In this document: in pieces, positions 10,146-23,694 of the stretch
Layout: every line of letters starts with the position of its first letter
Numbering within the stretch: position 1 is the first letter of the stretch
Source of the DNA: Auanema rhodensis
Lineage: Eukaryota > Nematoda > Chromadorea > Rhabditida > Rhabditidae
Length of the DNA stretch: 64,000 nucleotides
Reading direction: 5' to 3'
Assembly: GCA_964057225.1 (NCBI GenBank)
Contig: OZ059900.1
Coordinates: forward strand, 26,365,638 to 26,429,637
The notes under the pieces: model-generated
Seen by the model: the letters and a program-made list of their open reading frames with translations, nothing else
The model's database searches: none
Told to the model about the DNA's origin: nothing
Program-made: the position numbers and the translations under genes

Positions 10146-10405
10146 TTTATTTGATATATCGAATAATGTAACAATAAAAAAACCAGCAAAATACAAAACA
10201 ACAATTCAACCTGCAAAAAAAAAAAAATGTAGACTATTCAAATTTTCAAATTCTTACCAGTTGGTTGATCATTCGTCCTCAATTTATGAGCCATTGATGG
10301 ATATTCGCAAGAGCTGGAAAAAAAAATGTTACGGCTGAGAATATAAAAATGCCACATAACAAAACAAGAATAAAACGCCAATTGTACTATTTGTGCTTGT
10401 TGTAG

Positions 10406-10990
10406 TCAAAATGAAGGATCAAAGCGGATAAACATGTTCAGGTTGAGTGCTTCTGGACTTAGTTTAAAGTAGAATACCTTCTGCTTATAACCAAAAGTCT
10501 TTACAGTAGCCTCATCTGCATATATAACAATATAGCCCATATTGTTCAACAACTGCTTGCACGTCATGGTGTTATAAGAGCGCATCTAAAAAATGATAAA
10601 ATTGAAAATAAATAAATATGCAAGCTTACATTAATAGAGAAATTTTCGGGCTTATAGTGACGAAATTCCTTCAAAAGACCCAACGCATCATTCCTTCCTC
10701 TACACTTTATACAGAGGCTGAAACAGTGATACTCGTCTATAACCTGCAATGATTCCCTACAAGTTTTGCAGAGACAAATTGGTCTCATTAATACACTCCT
10801 TGGTGGAGTGCTCTCTCTCAGAATCTCCATCTGCTTTATTGGTGAATCTAAATTAAAGATTTAAAAAATAAAAGTTAAGGTTCATACCAAAACTTGTAAA
10901 ATTTGGAGCTGGTGTGGGTGGTCGTGGTACTTCAGGTTCAGGCGATTTGCGCACAACATTTGTCACATCAGCAAATACAGCACGCTTCAT
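10406..10990 (-). CDS. three-exon Cys-rich 166-aa protein, left copy
   Basis: Exons (minus) 10888-10990, 10630-10847 and 10406-10585 keep one frame over introns of 40 and 44 nt with GT and TTTAG/TTTTAG ends. The 166-aa product has a Pro-rich acidic/basic N-terminus (to residue ~33), a Cys cluster CLCKTC ... CFSLCIKC (about residues 58-82) that looks like a zinc-binding module, and a C-terminal region ending NMFIRFDPSF. Not recognised. It sits at the Polinton terminus, on the strand opposite the integrase, in the place of an accessory gene. It differs from the right copies by a Phe/Leu change near residue 6. Confidence 0.6.
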
Positions 10991-11660
10991 TTCCGCTAAA
11001 GATCCAAGTTTCTAAAATATAAGGCAAACTTGCAGAGAGGAGAAGTCTATGGCGATTGGCAAAGAGTGGCAGAAGATGGTGAAACGTCGGATCCTCGGAT
11101 AGTTGGCAGAGCTGAAATGTAAATGTAGCAAAATTGCCAACCTTTTATACAAAGATTTTTGTAAAGTACAACCCATTGTGTTACAATCAAGTTTGCTGAT
11201 GAAATTCTTTTATTAATTAGATTTTACAGCATATTTATGCAGATATACTCATCTCATCGACAGTTGCCAGCAGTTGGCGCACTCTGAACCTGTAAACAAT
11301 CTGCATATTAATTAGTTTTTACATCTCTTTAAACATTATTGTTTACCGTTTGTGCCATAAACAACAGCCATCTCTGTAAAACATTTAGGCTTTTCAAACT
11401 TTGCTTAATAGCTCATATATTATTCATAGTATACTTTTACACCCATATTGTAGCACAAAACATATGACTGATAATTTAATGTAATATAATTTAATGTCAT
11501 TCTTATCGAATTAACCTTCGATATGTGTTCCATTGAATTTTGGTATTTCATATCGTTCTTATCGAATTAACTTTCGATATGTGTTCCATTAATTTTTGTA
11601 TTTCATATCGTTCTTATCGAATTAACTTTCGATATGTGTTCCATTGAATTACCCATAACA
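10991..11660. other. Polinton terminal non-coding region with promoter
   Basis: Non-coding flank of the Cys-rich gene, mirrored at 56,140-57,134. A TATA element (CTTTTATAC on +, TATAAAAG on -) lies near 11,140. Three copies of a ~56-bp unit containing TCGAATTAACTTTCGATATGT occupy about 11,500-11,655. No ORF seen. Confidence 0.6.
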
Positions 11661-12150
11661 AGTACGGTGAACAAATTTATCTACATGCAAAAATTTTATT
11701 GATCTTCAAAAATACAAATAAAATAGTACAAACACAATACAATAAAAAATAAACAAAATAAGTAAACAAACATTATTAATAAATATAATAAAGAAATAAA
11801 GAAATAAATAAAATTTAAAAACAAATTTATATATTTAAAATTTAAATATAATTTATATATAAAATTTAAAGTTTAAATATAATTTATATATATAAAATTT
11901 AAATATAATTTGAATATTTAAAGTTTAAATATAATTTATATATATATAAAATTTAAATATAATTTAAATATTTAAAATTTTTAATCAATTTAAGATTTTT
12001 ATTTTTACTTAATATATTTAAAAATAATTAAAAATATATACATACATTTGAAAAAGCATATTTAAATTTGATTTAAAAAAAATCATGCTTTAAATCATGA
12101 CTTTTATATTTAAAAAAGGAAAATTCATGAACCATAATCCCAAAATATGA
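11660..12150. repeat. AT-rich low-complexity tract
   Basis: Almost pure A/T built from ATTTAAATAT and TATATAAA variants, with a short AATAAA-rich part. Mirrored at about 55,680-56,140. No gene. Confidence 0.8.
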
Positions 12151-12260
12151 TTTTAACAGCTGACGCTCAAAAATATGTTTTTGACAGCTGACGCGCCCCA
12201 AAAGTATGTTTTTAGCAGCTGATGCCCTCAAAAGTATGTTTTTGACAGCTGTTTGGGGGC
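12150..12260. repeat. four CAGCTG-containing ~30-bp repeats
   Basis: Four tandem degenerate units with ACAGCTG followed by an A-rich AAAGTATGTTTTT core; G/C runs (GCGCCCC, GGGGGCG) flank them. Mirrored at 55,550-55,660. They lie directly at the satellite edge. Confidence 0.65.
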
Positions 12261-12289
12261 GTGGTTAGTAAATTTTGCACGGCTCTCTA

Positions 12290-15200
12290 ATGGGATTCTT
12301 GTCTCTTTTGTAAATACGGCTAGCAATCAATTGTGGTCTATCTGAATATAAATACACCTTTCAGAACTTTGATGGAAGTATTTTGATTTAGGCACGTACA
12401 ATTAATTCCTAAACATCAGAATTTGGAAAATGTACATCATTGAACGTGAACATTGTAGGGGCTTGCGATTCTGGTATGTTCTATGCACACAACTTACAAT
12501 CAAATCTGGTGTATCTGGATATAAAAACATCTTTCACAACCTTGATGGAAGTATTTTGATTTAGGCACGTACAATTAATTCCTAAACATCAGAATTTTGA
12601 AATTGTACATCATTGAACGTGAACATTGTAGGGGCTTGGGATTCTGGTATGTTCTATGCACACAACTTACAATCAAATCAGGTGTATCTGGATATAAAAA
12701 CATCTTTCACTACCTTGATGGAAGTATTTTGATTTAGGCACGTAGAATTAATTCCTAAACATCAGAATTTGGAAAATGTATATCATTGAACGTGAAAATT
12801 ATAGGGGCTTGCGATTCTGGTTTGTTCTATGCACACAACTTACAATCAAATCTGGTGTATATGGATATAAATACTGTTCACTCAACATTGATGAAAATAT
12901 TTTGATTTAGGCGCGTAGAAATATTCTGTGAACATCAGATATTTAAAAATGTATATTATTGAACATAAAAATTGTAGGGGCTTGCGATTCTAGTCTCTTT
13001 TGTAAATACGGCTTGCAATCAATTGTGGTCTATCTAAATATAAAAACACTTTTCAAAACTTTGAAAGAAGTATTTTGATTTAGGCACGTAGAATTAATTC
13101 CTAAACATCAGAATTTGGAAAATGTATATCATTGAACGTGAACATTGTAGGGGCTTGCGATTCTGGTATGTTCTATGCACACAACTTACAATCAAATCTG
13201 GTGTATCTGGATATAAAAACATCTTTCACTACCTTGATGGAAGTATTTTGATTTAAGCACGTAGAATTAATTCCTAAACATCAGAATTTGGAAAATGTAT
13301 ATCATTGAACGTGAACATTGTAGGGGCTTGCGATTCTGGTATGTTCTATGCACACAACTTACAATCAAATCTGGTGTATCTGGATATAAAAACATCTTTC
13401 ACAACCTTGATGGAAGTATTTTGATTTAGGCACGTACAATTAATTCCTAAACATCAGAATTTTGAAATTGTACATCATTGAACGTGAACATTGTAGGGGC
13501 TTGGGATTCTGGTATGTTCTATGCACACAACTTACAATCAAATCAGGTGTATCTGGATATAAAAACATCTTTCACTACCTTGATGGAAGTATTTTGATTT
13601 AGGCACGTAGAATTAATTCCTAAACATCAGAATTTGGAAAATGTATATCATTGAACGTGAAAATTATAGGGGCTTGCGATTCTGGTTTGTTCTATGCACA
13701 CAACTTACAATCAAATCTGGTGTATATGGATATAAATACTGTTCACTCAACATTGATGAAAATATTTTGATTTAGGCGCGTAGAAATATTCTGTGAACAT
13801 CAGATATTTAAAAATGTATATTATTGAACATAAAAATTGTAGGGGCTTGCGATTCTAGTCTCTTTTGTAAATACGGCTTGCAATCAATTGTGGTCTATCT
13901 AAATATAAAAACACTTTTCAAAACTTTGAAAGAAGTATTTTGATTTAGGCACGTAGAATTAATTCCTAAACATCAGAATTTGGAAAATGTATATCATTGA
14001 ACGTGAACATTGTAGGGGCTTGCGATTCTGGTATGTTCTATGCACACAACTTACAATCAAATCTGGTGTATCTGGATATAAAAACATCTTTCACTACCTT
14101 GATGGAAGTATTTTGATTTAAGCACGTAGAATTAATTCCTAAACATCAGAATTTGGAAAATGTATATCATTGAACGTGAAAATTGTAGGGGCTTGCGATT
14201 CTGGTATGTTCTATGCACACAACTTACAATCAAATCAGGTGTATCTGGATATAGATACTGTTCACTCAACATTGATGAAAATATTTTGATTTAGGCGCGT
14301 AGAAATATTGTGTGAACATCAGATATTTAAAAATGTACATTATTGAACATAAAAATTGTAGGGGCTTGCGATTCTAGTCTCTTTTGTAAATACGGCTTGC
14401 AATCAATTGTGAACTATCTAAATATAAAAACACTTTTCAAAACTTTGATAGAAGTATTTTGATTTAGGCACGTAGAATTAATTCCTAAACATCAGAATTT
14501 GGAAAATGTATATCATTGAACGTGAACATTGTAGGGGCTTGCGATTCTGGTAAGTTCTATGCACACAACTTACAATCAAATCTGGTGTATCTGGATATAA
14601 AAACATCTTTCACAACCTTGATGGAAGTATTTTGATTTAGGCACGTAGAATTAAATTCTAAACATCAGAATTTGGAAAATGTATATCATTGAACGTGAAA
14701 ATTGTAGGGGCTTGCGATTCTGGTATGTTCTATGCACACAACTTACAATCAAATCTGGTGTATCTGGATATAAAAACATCTTTCACTACCTTGATGGAAG
14801 TATTTTGATTTAGGCACGTAGAATTAATTTCTAAACATCAGAATTTGGAAAATGTATATCATTGAACGTGAAAATTGTAGGGGCTTGCGATTCTGGTATG
14901 TTCTATGCACACAACTCACAATCAAATCTGGTGTATCTGGATATAAAAACATCTTTCACTACCTTGATGGAAGTATTTTGATTTAGGCACGTAGAATTAA
15001 TTTCTAAACATCAGAATTTGAAAAATGTATATCATTGAACGTGAAAATTGTAGGGGCTTGCGATTCTGGTATGTTCTATGCACACAACTTACAATCAAAT
15101 CTGGTGTATCTGGATATAAAAACATCTTTCACTACCTTGATGGAAGTATTTTGATTTAAGCACGTAGAATTAATTCCTAAACATCAGAATTTGGAAAATG

Positions 15201-18200
15201 TATATCATTGAACGTGAAAATTGTAGGGGCTTGCGATTCTGGTATGTTCTATGCACACAACTTACAATCAAATCAGGTGTATCTGGATATAGATACTGTT
15301 CACTCAACATTGATGAAAATATTTCGATTTTGGCGCGTAGAAATATTGTGTGAACATCAGATATTTAAAAATGTACATTATTGAACATAAAAATTGTAGG
15401 GGCTTGCGATTCTAGTCTCTTTTGTAAATACGGCTTGCAATCAATTGTGAACTATCTAAATATAAAAACACTTTTCAAAACTTTGATAGAAGTATTTTGA
15501 TTAAGGCACGTAGAATTAATTCCTAAACATCAGAATTTGGAAAATGTATAGCATTGAACGTGAACATTGTAGGGGCTTGCGATTCTGGTATGTTCTATGC
15601 ACACAACTTACAATCAAATCTGGTGTATTTGGATATAAAAACATCTTTCACTACCTTGATGCAAGTATTTTGATTTAGGCACGTAGAATTAATTCCTAAA
15701 CATCAGAATTTGGAAAATGTATATCATTGAACGTGAAAATTGTAGGGGCTTGCGATTCTGGTATGTTCTATGCACACAACTTACAATCAAATCAGGTGTA
15801 TCTGGATATAGATACTGTTCACTCAACATTGATGAAAATATTTCGATTTAGGCGCGTAGAAATATTGTGTGAACATCAGATATTTAAAAATGTACATTAT
15901 TGAACATAAAAATTGTAGGGGCTTGCGATTCTAGTCTCTTTTGTAAATACGGCTTGCAATCAATTGTGAACTATCTAAATATAAAAACACTTTTCAAAAC
16001 TTTGATAGAAGTATTTTGATTAAGGCACGTAGAATTAATTCCTAAACATCAGAATTTGGAAAATGTATATCATTGAACGTGAAAATTGTAGGGGCTTGCG
16101 ATTCTGGTATGTTCTATGCACACAACTTACAATCAAATCTGGTGTATATGGATATAAATACTGTTCACTCAACATTGATGAAAATATTTTGATTTAGGCG
16201 CGTAGAATTAATTCCTAAACATCAGAATTAGGAAAATGTATATCATTGAACGTGAACATTGTAGGGGCTTGCGATTCTGGTATGTTCTATGCACACAACT
16301 TACAATCAGATCTGGTGTATCTGGATATGAAAACATCTTTCACAACCTTGATGGAAGTATTTTGATTTAGGCACGTAGAATTAATTTCTTAACATCAGAA
16401 TTTGGAAAATGTATATCATTGAACGTGAAAATTGTAGGGGCTTGCGATTCTGGTATGTTCTATGCACACAACTTACAATCAAATGTGGTGTATATGGATA
16501 TAAATACTGTTCACTCAACATTGATGAAAATATTTTGATTTAGGCGCGTAGAAATATTCTGTGAACATCAGATATTTAAAAATGTACATTTTTGAACATA
16601 AAAATTGTAGGGGCTTGCGATTCTAGTCTCTTTTGTAAATACGGCTTGCAATCAATTGTGGTCTATCTAAATATAAAAACACTTTTCAAAACTTTGATAG
16701 AAGTATTTTGATTTATGCACGTAGAATTAATTCCTAAACATCAGAATTTGGAAAATGTATATCATTGAACGTGAACATTGTAGGGGCTTGCGATTCTGGT
16801 ATGTTCTATGCACACAACTCACAATCAAATCTGGTGTATCTGGATATAGATACTGTTCACTCAACATTGATGAAAATATTTCGATTTAGGCGCGTAGAAA
16901 TATTGTGTGAACATCAGATATTTAAAAATGTACATTATTGAACATAAAAATTGTAGGGGCTTGCGATTCTAGTCTCTTTTGTAAATACGGCTTGCAATCA
17001 ATTGTGGTCTATCTAAATATAAAAACACTTTTCAAAACTTTGATAGAAGTATTTTGATTTATGCACGTAGAATTAATTCCTAAACATCAGAATTTGGAAA
17101 ATGTATATCATTGAACGTGAACATTGTAGGGGCTTGCGATTCTGGTATGTTCTATGCACACAACTCACAATCAAATCTGGTGTATCTGGATATAAAAACA
17201 TCTTTCACTACCTTGATGGAAGTATTTTGATTTAGGCACGTAGAATTATTTTCTAAACATCAGAATTTGAAAAATGTATATCATTGAACGTGAACATTGT
17301 AGGGGCTTGCGATTCTGGTATGTTCTATGCACACAACTTACAATCAAATCTGGTGTATCTGGATATAAAAACATCTTTCCCTACCTTGATGGAAATATTT
17401 TGATTTAGGCACGTAGAATTAATTCCTAAACATCAGAATTTGGTAAATGTATATCATTGAACGTGAAAATTGTAGGGGCTTGCGATTCTGGTATGTTCTA
17501 TGCACACAACTTACAATCAAATCTGGTGTATATGGATATGAATACTGTTCACTCAACATTGATGAAAATATTTTGATTTAGGCGCGTAGAAATATCCTGT
17601 GAACATCAGATATTTAAAAATCTACATTATTGAACATAAAAATTGTAGGGGCTTGCGATTCTGGTATGTTCTATGCACACAACTTACAATCAAATCTGGT
17701 GTATCTGGATATAAAAACATCTTTCACTACCTTGATGGAAGTATTTTGATTTAGGCACGTAGAATTAATTTCTAAACATCAGAATTTGGAAAATGTACAT
17801 CATTGAACGTGAAAATTGTAGGGGCTTGCGATTCTGGTATGTTCTATGCACACAACTTACAATCAAATCTGGTGTATCTGGATATAAAAACATCTTTCAC
17901 TACCTTGATGGAAGTATTTTGATTTAGGCACGTAGAATTAATTTCTAAACATCAGAATTTGGAAAATGTATATCTTTGAACGTGAAAATTGTAGGGGCTT
18001 GCGATTCTGGTATGTTCTATGCACACAACTCACAATCAAATCTGGTGTATCTGGATATAAAAACATCTTTCACTACCTTGATGGAAGTATTTTGATTTAG
18101 GCACGTAGAATTAATTCCTAAACATCAGAATTTAAAAAATGTATATCATTGAACGTGAACATTGTAGGGGCTTGCGATTCTGGTATGTTCTATGCACACA

Positions 18201-19556
18201 ACTTACAATCAAATCTGGTGTATCTGGATATAAAAACATCTTTCACTACCTTGATGGAAGCATTTTGATTTAGGCACGTAGAATTAATTTCTAAACATCA
18301 GAATTTGGAAAATGTATATCATTGAACGTGAAAATTGTAGGGGCTTGCGATTCTGGTATGTTCTATGCACACAACTTACAATCAAATCTGGTGTATCTGG
18401 ATATAAAAACATCTTTCACTACCTTGATGGAAGTATTTTGATTTAGGCACGTAGAATTAATTTCTAAACATCAGAATTTGGAAAATGTATATCATTGAAC
18501 GTGAAAATTGTAGGGGCTTGCGATTCTGGTATGTTCTATGCACACAACTTACAATCAAATGTGGTGTATATGGATATAAATACTGTTCACTCAACATTGA
18601 TGAAAATATTTTGATTTAGGCGCGTAGAAATATTCTGTGAACATCAGATATTTAAAAATGTACATTTTTGAACATAAAAATTGTAGGGGCTTGCGATTCT
18701 AGTCTCTTTTGTAAATACGGCTTGCAATCAATTGTGGTCTATTTAAATATAAAAACACTTTTCAAAACTTTGATAGAAGTATTTTGATTTAGGCACGTAG
18801 AATTAATTCCTAAACATCAGAATTTGGAAAATGTATATCATTGAACGTGAACATTGTAGGGGCTTGCGATTCTGGTAAGTTCTATGCACACAACTTACAA
18901 TCAAATCTGGTGTATCTGGATATAAAAACATCTTTCACAACCTTGATGGAAGTATTTTGATTTAGGCACGTAGAATTAAATTCTAAACATCAGAATTTGG
19001 AAAATGTATATCATTGAACGTGAAAATTGTAGGGGCTTGCGATTCTGGTATGTTCTATGCACACAACTTACAATCAAATCTGGTGTATCTGGATATAAAA
19101 ACATCTTTCACTACCTTGATGGAAGTATTTTGATTTAGGCACGTAGAATTAATTTCTAAACATCAGAATTTGGAAAATGTATATCATTGAACGTGAAAAT
19201 TGTAGGGGCTTGCAATTCTGGTATGTTCTATGCACACAACTTACAATTAATTCTGGTGTATCTGGATATAAAAACATCTTTCACTACCTTGATGGAAGTA
19301 TTTTGATTAAGGCACGTAGAATTAATTCCTAAACATCAGAATTTGGAAAATGTATAGCATTGAACGTGAACATTGTGGGGGCTTGCGATTCTGGTATGTT
19401 CTATGCACACAACTTACAATCAAATCTGGTGTATTTGGATATAAAAACATCTTTCACTACCTTGATGGAAGTATTTTGATTTAGGCACGTAGAATTAATT
19501 CCTAAACATCAGAATTTGGAAAATGTATATCATTGAACGTGAAAATTGTAGGGGCT
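12290..19556. repeat. ~173-bp satellite array, left
   Basis: About 42 tandem monomers of 172-173 bp, marked by GTAGGGGCTTGCGATTCTGG each turn (for example 13,148, 13,320, 13,493). At least three monomer types alternate: a main type, one with AGTCTCTTTTGTAAATACGG, and one with GATACTGTTCACTCAACATT. A five-monomer higher-order unit of 865 bp is visible (the variant GGGGCTTGGG at 12,631 and 13,496). No coding potential. The array stops abruptly inside gene A sequence at 19,557. Confidence 0.95.
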
Positions 19557-19601
19557 AATTATAATTATAAACCTGTCTTTATGACTTAAGTTAGTTTATA
19601 C

Positions 19602-20210
19602 CGTTTTATCTATGGTTTCTGAAAGGAACAGCTCGTCTTCTAAGAAAGCAAATATTATGTTGTTGTTTTTTTTTAAACAAGGACAATCGCATATAGTTTC
19701 CAAAACAATCTGTAAAAATTTCAATTATTTTTCAATCGTTTGAGATACACTCACCCACAACAATAAAATTTCTCTTATATCAATTGGAAGTTTTTTCAAC
19801 GTTTCATAAAATGTGAGAAGATTGATTTTTTCTTCATTGGAGAGAAATGGGTTACAAACAATGTCTTTCTGCAAATGATTCCAGAATGAATAGTGGATTT
19901 AAGTTCTGAATTAAATTTTTTTCTCACCTTCACTATGTACATTTTCATCAAAATATCAGGTAGTTCTTTAAAGTTTTGAAGAACTTCTTTATGTATACTG
20001 CCGTATTTTAAAAGTATAGAGCTACAAGGAACAATAGCTAAATTGTCTCCATCATTCCATTGCAATAACTTGCTTATTCTGTCGAAGCTATTTTTCTGTG
20101 TTAATGCCTAATTTTGAAAAAAAATTTCTGAATATAATTTGAACAGAACCCACATATCGATCTTCCATGTTTTCAAATACTCTCAAAGTAGGACAAACAG
20201 CAGACATCAT
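19602..20210 (-). pseudogene. gene A, left copy, 3' part replaced by satellite
   Basis: Mirror of the first exons of gene A at 43,243 onward. The ATG is at 20,210, followed by short introns with GTGAG donors and TTGCAG/TTACAG acceptors. The frame covers the WNDGDN and CPCFKKNNN segments to the GATAAAACG exon end at 19,602. The next exons are absent because the satellite begins at 19,556. Function unknown; see the right copy. Confidence 0.5.
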
Positions 20211-21771
20211 CTGGCAGCGGTAACAAAATCTGTCAAAAGCTGAAACTGAACAATACAAATTAACTCACAGATTTTAAGTTACGGATACCAAATAAGAGTT
20301 GAACAAAACAGAATACATTGTCATCTTAACAACACGTGATAAAATGATAAAACAAAGTTTTTCAAATAACAAAATTCTTATATGAACAGTAAGAGAGTTT
20401 GAACAACTCAAAATTTTTCAATCTTTTTTTGATTATGCTAAACGCAATAATAATAAATGAATATCATGTCACTTATCGGCAAATATAAATATCCAGTTGT
20501 TTTCATCTTTAATCAACAAAATTTACAAACAGAAAATATTCTCGAAAACAAAAAAGATTGCTATAAGCAGAGTTGTGGCGGCATACATCAAATACTCTCA
20601 TACTAAAATGAGACATGTGTCAGAAACAAATGCATGATACACTTGGGGTGCAATTGATTCTTCTGAAGCGTTTGCGTACATGCATTATGAATTAATAAAC
20701 TTGACAATTTTACAATCTATTTACAATTTTCCATAAATCATTATCTTAACAGACAGTTCAATAAATGGTATAAAAGAGAAAATTCCAAAGCCAAAGAAAA
20801 AAAAATTAAAACAAACCACATTGTTCTCATTTTTTCCACAACATGGAAAATACAGGACGCTTCATAAATGGAGTTTCTCAAGTGATAAAATAATAAAACA
20901 AAGTTTTTCAAATAACAAAATTCTTATATGAACAGTAAGAGAGTTTGAACAACTCAAAATTTTTTAATCTTTTTTTGATTATGCTAAACGCAATAATAAT
21001 AAATGAATATCATGTCACTTATCGGCAAAACTTGTTGATTGTCATAGAATTTTTATGTAAGTGACTTTTCGATCTGAACAATTTTTTCAAAAGCTAATAG
21101 ATCGATAATTATTTAAAATTATTTATGATTTAAAACAGCAGTGCAATCAATTAATGGAAGATTTTTCGCAATCGAAAGTTCATTCAATTACATTAATTGG
21201 TGGAAGAGTTTCTTCCATGAAAAGCCTTTTTTCAAAAATGGTCTTTCTCATTTAGGAAAACCAAATATTCATAACTGGAATTTTGCTTGTATACATTCGT
21301 GAAAAATATCCATTCGTAAAGTTTTAAATAATAAATGAAATGCAAATATGAAAACAGAAATTGTTGTAGCGAATATAAAACATAAATTATGGAAAAGCAA
21401 ATATTAAAAATTTATAAATATCCAGTTGTTTTCATCTTTAATCAACAAAATCTACAAACAGAAAATATTCTCGAAATTAAAAAAGATTGCTATAAGCAGA
21501 GTTGTGGCGGCATACATCAAATACTCTCATACTAAAATGAGACATGTGTCAGAAACAAATGCATGATACACTTGGGGTGCAATTGATTCTTTTGAAGCGT
21601 TTGCGTACATGCATTATGAATTAATAAACTTGACAATTTTACAATCTATTTACAATTTTCCATAAATCATTATCTTAACAGACAGTTCAATAAATGGTAT
21701 AAAAGAGAAAATTCCAAAGCCAAAGAAAAAAAAATTAAAACAAACCACATTGTTCTCATTTTTTCCACAAC
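20211..21771. repeat. duplicated divergent promoter region between gene A and Rep-1 (left)
   Basis: The right arm has ~630 bp here (42,611-43,242). The left arm has two copies of parts of it: 20,338-20,488 repeats at 20,884-21,028, and 20,490-20,880 repeats at 21,417-21,811, so the first ~110 bp of Rep-1 exon 1 are also present as an orphan at 20,844-20,880. A ~390-bp unique insert (21,029-21,416) contains a GGAAGAGTTTCTTCC palindrome near 21,205. No further gene. Confidence 0.7.
21698..21705 (+). promoter_or_regulatory. TATA box of Rep-1 (left)
   Basis: TATAAAAG about 74 bp before the ATG at 21,772, within the sequence duplicated at about 20,770; the right-arm equivalent is near 42,680. Confidence 0.45.
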
Positions 21772-23209
21772 ATGGAAAATACAGGACGCTTCATAAATGG
21801 AGTTTCTCAAACTGCTCAATATGATTTTCTAGATCGGGCAGCGGACAAAGATGCTGAATATGTATCACATTCTGTGAGTTTTAAAACATTTTTACGCATA
21901 GGTTTCTACAATTTCAGACTGAATTCAATGATACAATAGTTGGTAATGAACAATTTTTCGAAACTTCAATTGAGGGAAATGTTGCAGAGGAATTAGAGGA
22001 AAACCCATCAAACCAAAAAGTAAGCATTGTGTTCAAGAAATTTAAAATGTAAAAATTTTGTTTTCAGATGAATGAAATCGCATTATATCACGAACAGAAA
22101 AATAAAAATATTTCAGAAAAACTTATGTTGCAAAATGAAGACAGTAGTTATAGGATTGATGAAATGAAAATTGTTTGCAGAAATGCAATTACCAGCTTTT
22201 TCGCTGATAGAATTTCAGCAAATGGCGAATCGGCACCAACCCACTCAGGAATCAACAACTATAATATTGTAAAAGTTGTAGAGGAAAAAGATTATTTGGA
22301 GAAACTAATCGAAAACGAACAATTTATGGATTTTGACAATTCGAACAATGTCGACTGGTTAAACGCACCAATCAAAACAATTATTAAAGAGGTGAAACAT
22401 TTAGGCTTGATATTTAAAACTTTTTCTGTAGATAAACGCCACGAAGGAACCGTCAAATTTCGATGTGATGATAAGTGTTTTCTGTTTAATTCAGTTCACA
22501 ACAACACTACAAATGAACAGGTTTGGAAAATGGTTAAAATTCTGTTTTTCAGAACAACAATGTGACCATGTTGTGAACGTCAATTCGTTCAAAATACGGG
22601 CAATTGAATGCGGTTTTCCCAAAAATTGCGATAATACAGTACATGTAAGTTATCACAATCTTTTCCTGAATGCTTATCCATTTTTCTATTTCCAGATAAT
22701 TTTGCATTTTGAATCTATCACAAAAAGAAAAGTGATATCCTCGTTTTTCAATCATCTCTTGAATGTGAACAAAAATGAAGAAGAAACAATGATCAAACTG
22801 ACACCCATTCAGTGTCAAAGAGAACTTCAAAGAATGAGAAAATTAATGGCGGAAGATGTCATCAGCTATCAAGGTTTTTTAATTTCAAAAATATTACTGA
22901 TTAACAAAAATATGAAACATTTTAGGAACTGTAATAAACAACATATCTCTTCATTATCTCTATATAATGGAAAACGAAATACAAAAAAACAGCTGGAAGT
23001 TGACGGTAAGTAATAAGTTTTTCGAGCAATATTATTTTTTTAGAACTGCATGGAATTGCGTTACGATGTAGCTATGCGGCATCAATCACAATTAAAACAC
23101 TTAATATCCCCTGTTGACGATGCTGAATGTGATAGAAAGGATGTACGAGTATATATACTCTACGGAGATTCTGAAGCAGGCAAATCTTATTTTGCTGAGA
23201 AATATCTCG
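21772..23209 (+). pseudogene. Rep-1 left copy: spliced CRESS-type Rep/SF3 helicase homologue, truncated
   Basis: Exons inferred: 21772-21873, 21918-22019, 22068-about 22520, 22553-22644, 22696-22873, 22926-23005, 23044-23209; introns are short, with TTTTCAG-like acceptors. All junctions from 22,553 on keep phase; the 22,520/22,553 junction does not, so one exon end is unresolved or damaged. The C-terminal part resembles the Rep of circular ssDNA viruses: a degenerate endonuclease-like region (ILHFES, no HUH), then DVRVYILYGDSEAGKS, where the Walker A motif has Glu in place of the conserved Gly kept in the right copy. After 23,209 the Walker B and motif C exons are missing (about 1.2 kb deleted relative to the right arm). 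Probably non-functional. Confidence 0.7.
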
Positions 23210-23694
23210 GTATGAATTTTGAATTATGTTTCATCGCGGAAGAAATTCTTCCATCTGAAAATGTAGATTAAAAAAACTGTTGTGCAGCAGAACTTTGTGA
23301 TTATTTCAAGAAAATTATTTGAAAACTAAAGAAAGCAGAATTTATAAATATTGGAGAAATTCTTCCATAATTTCCATGATTCTTGTTTCATCATATACTA
23401 TATTCAGTTTTCCCGAAAAAGATAAAAAGAAAATTCTACCTATATAAAAAGGTAAATGATTTTTTTTTCTAATTTACTTTGACTATATATACACATGTTT
23501 ATATGTGAGATTTGTTTTAACTAGTTCATGTATACAAACCCAATCTTTTTTCAAAGATGTCCTTTTTACATTTTTTCAACAAAGAAAAATGATTAGCTGT
23601 TTTTCATCAATATCAATTTTAAATTCATAGTTATTGCTTTACAAAAAAGTATATTTAGGTTTTTCTAAATAAAGGTGAAAATCAATTTCTTCGA
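23210..23694. other. AT-rich intergenic with GGAAGAA/TTCTTCC palindrome
   Basis: No ORF supported. Contains GGAAGAAATTCTTCC near 23,238 and a related AGAAATTCTTCCA near 23,355, at the point where the Rep-1 3' exons were lost. Confidence 0.5.

Noticed and set aside
13070-13090. TTAGGC in each satellite monomer as nematode telomere repeat
   Set aside because: A single hexamer per 173 bp, never in tandem; coincidence within the monomer.
12290-19556. CRISPR-like array
   Set aside because: Monomers are contiguous ~173-bp repeats without unique spacers, in eukaryotic DNA; satellite.
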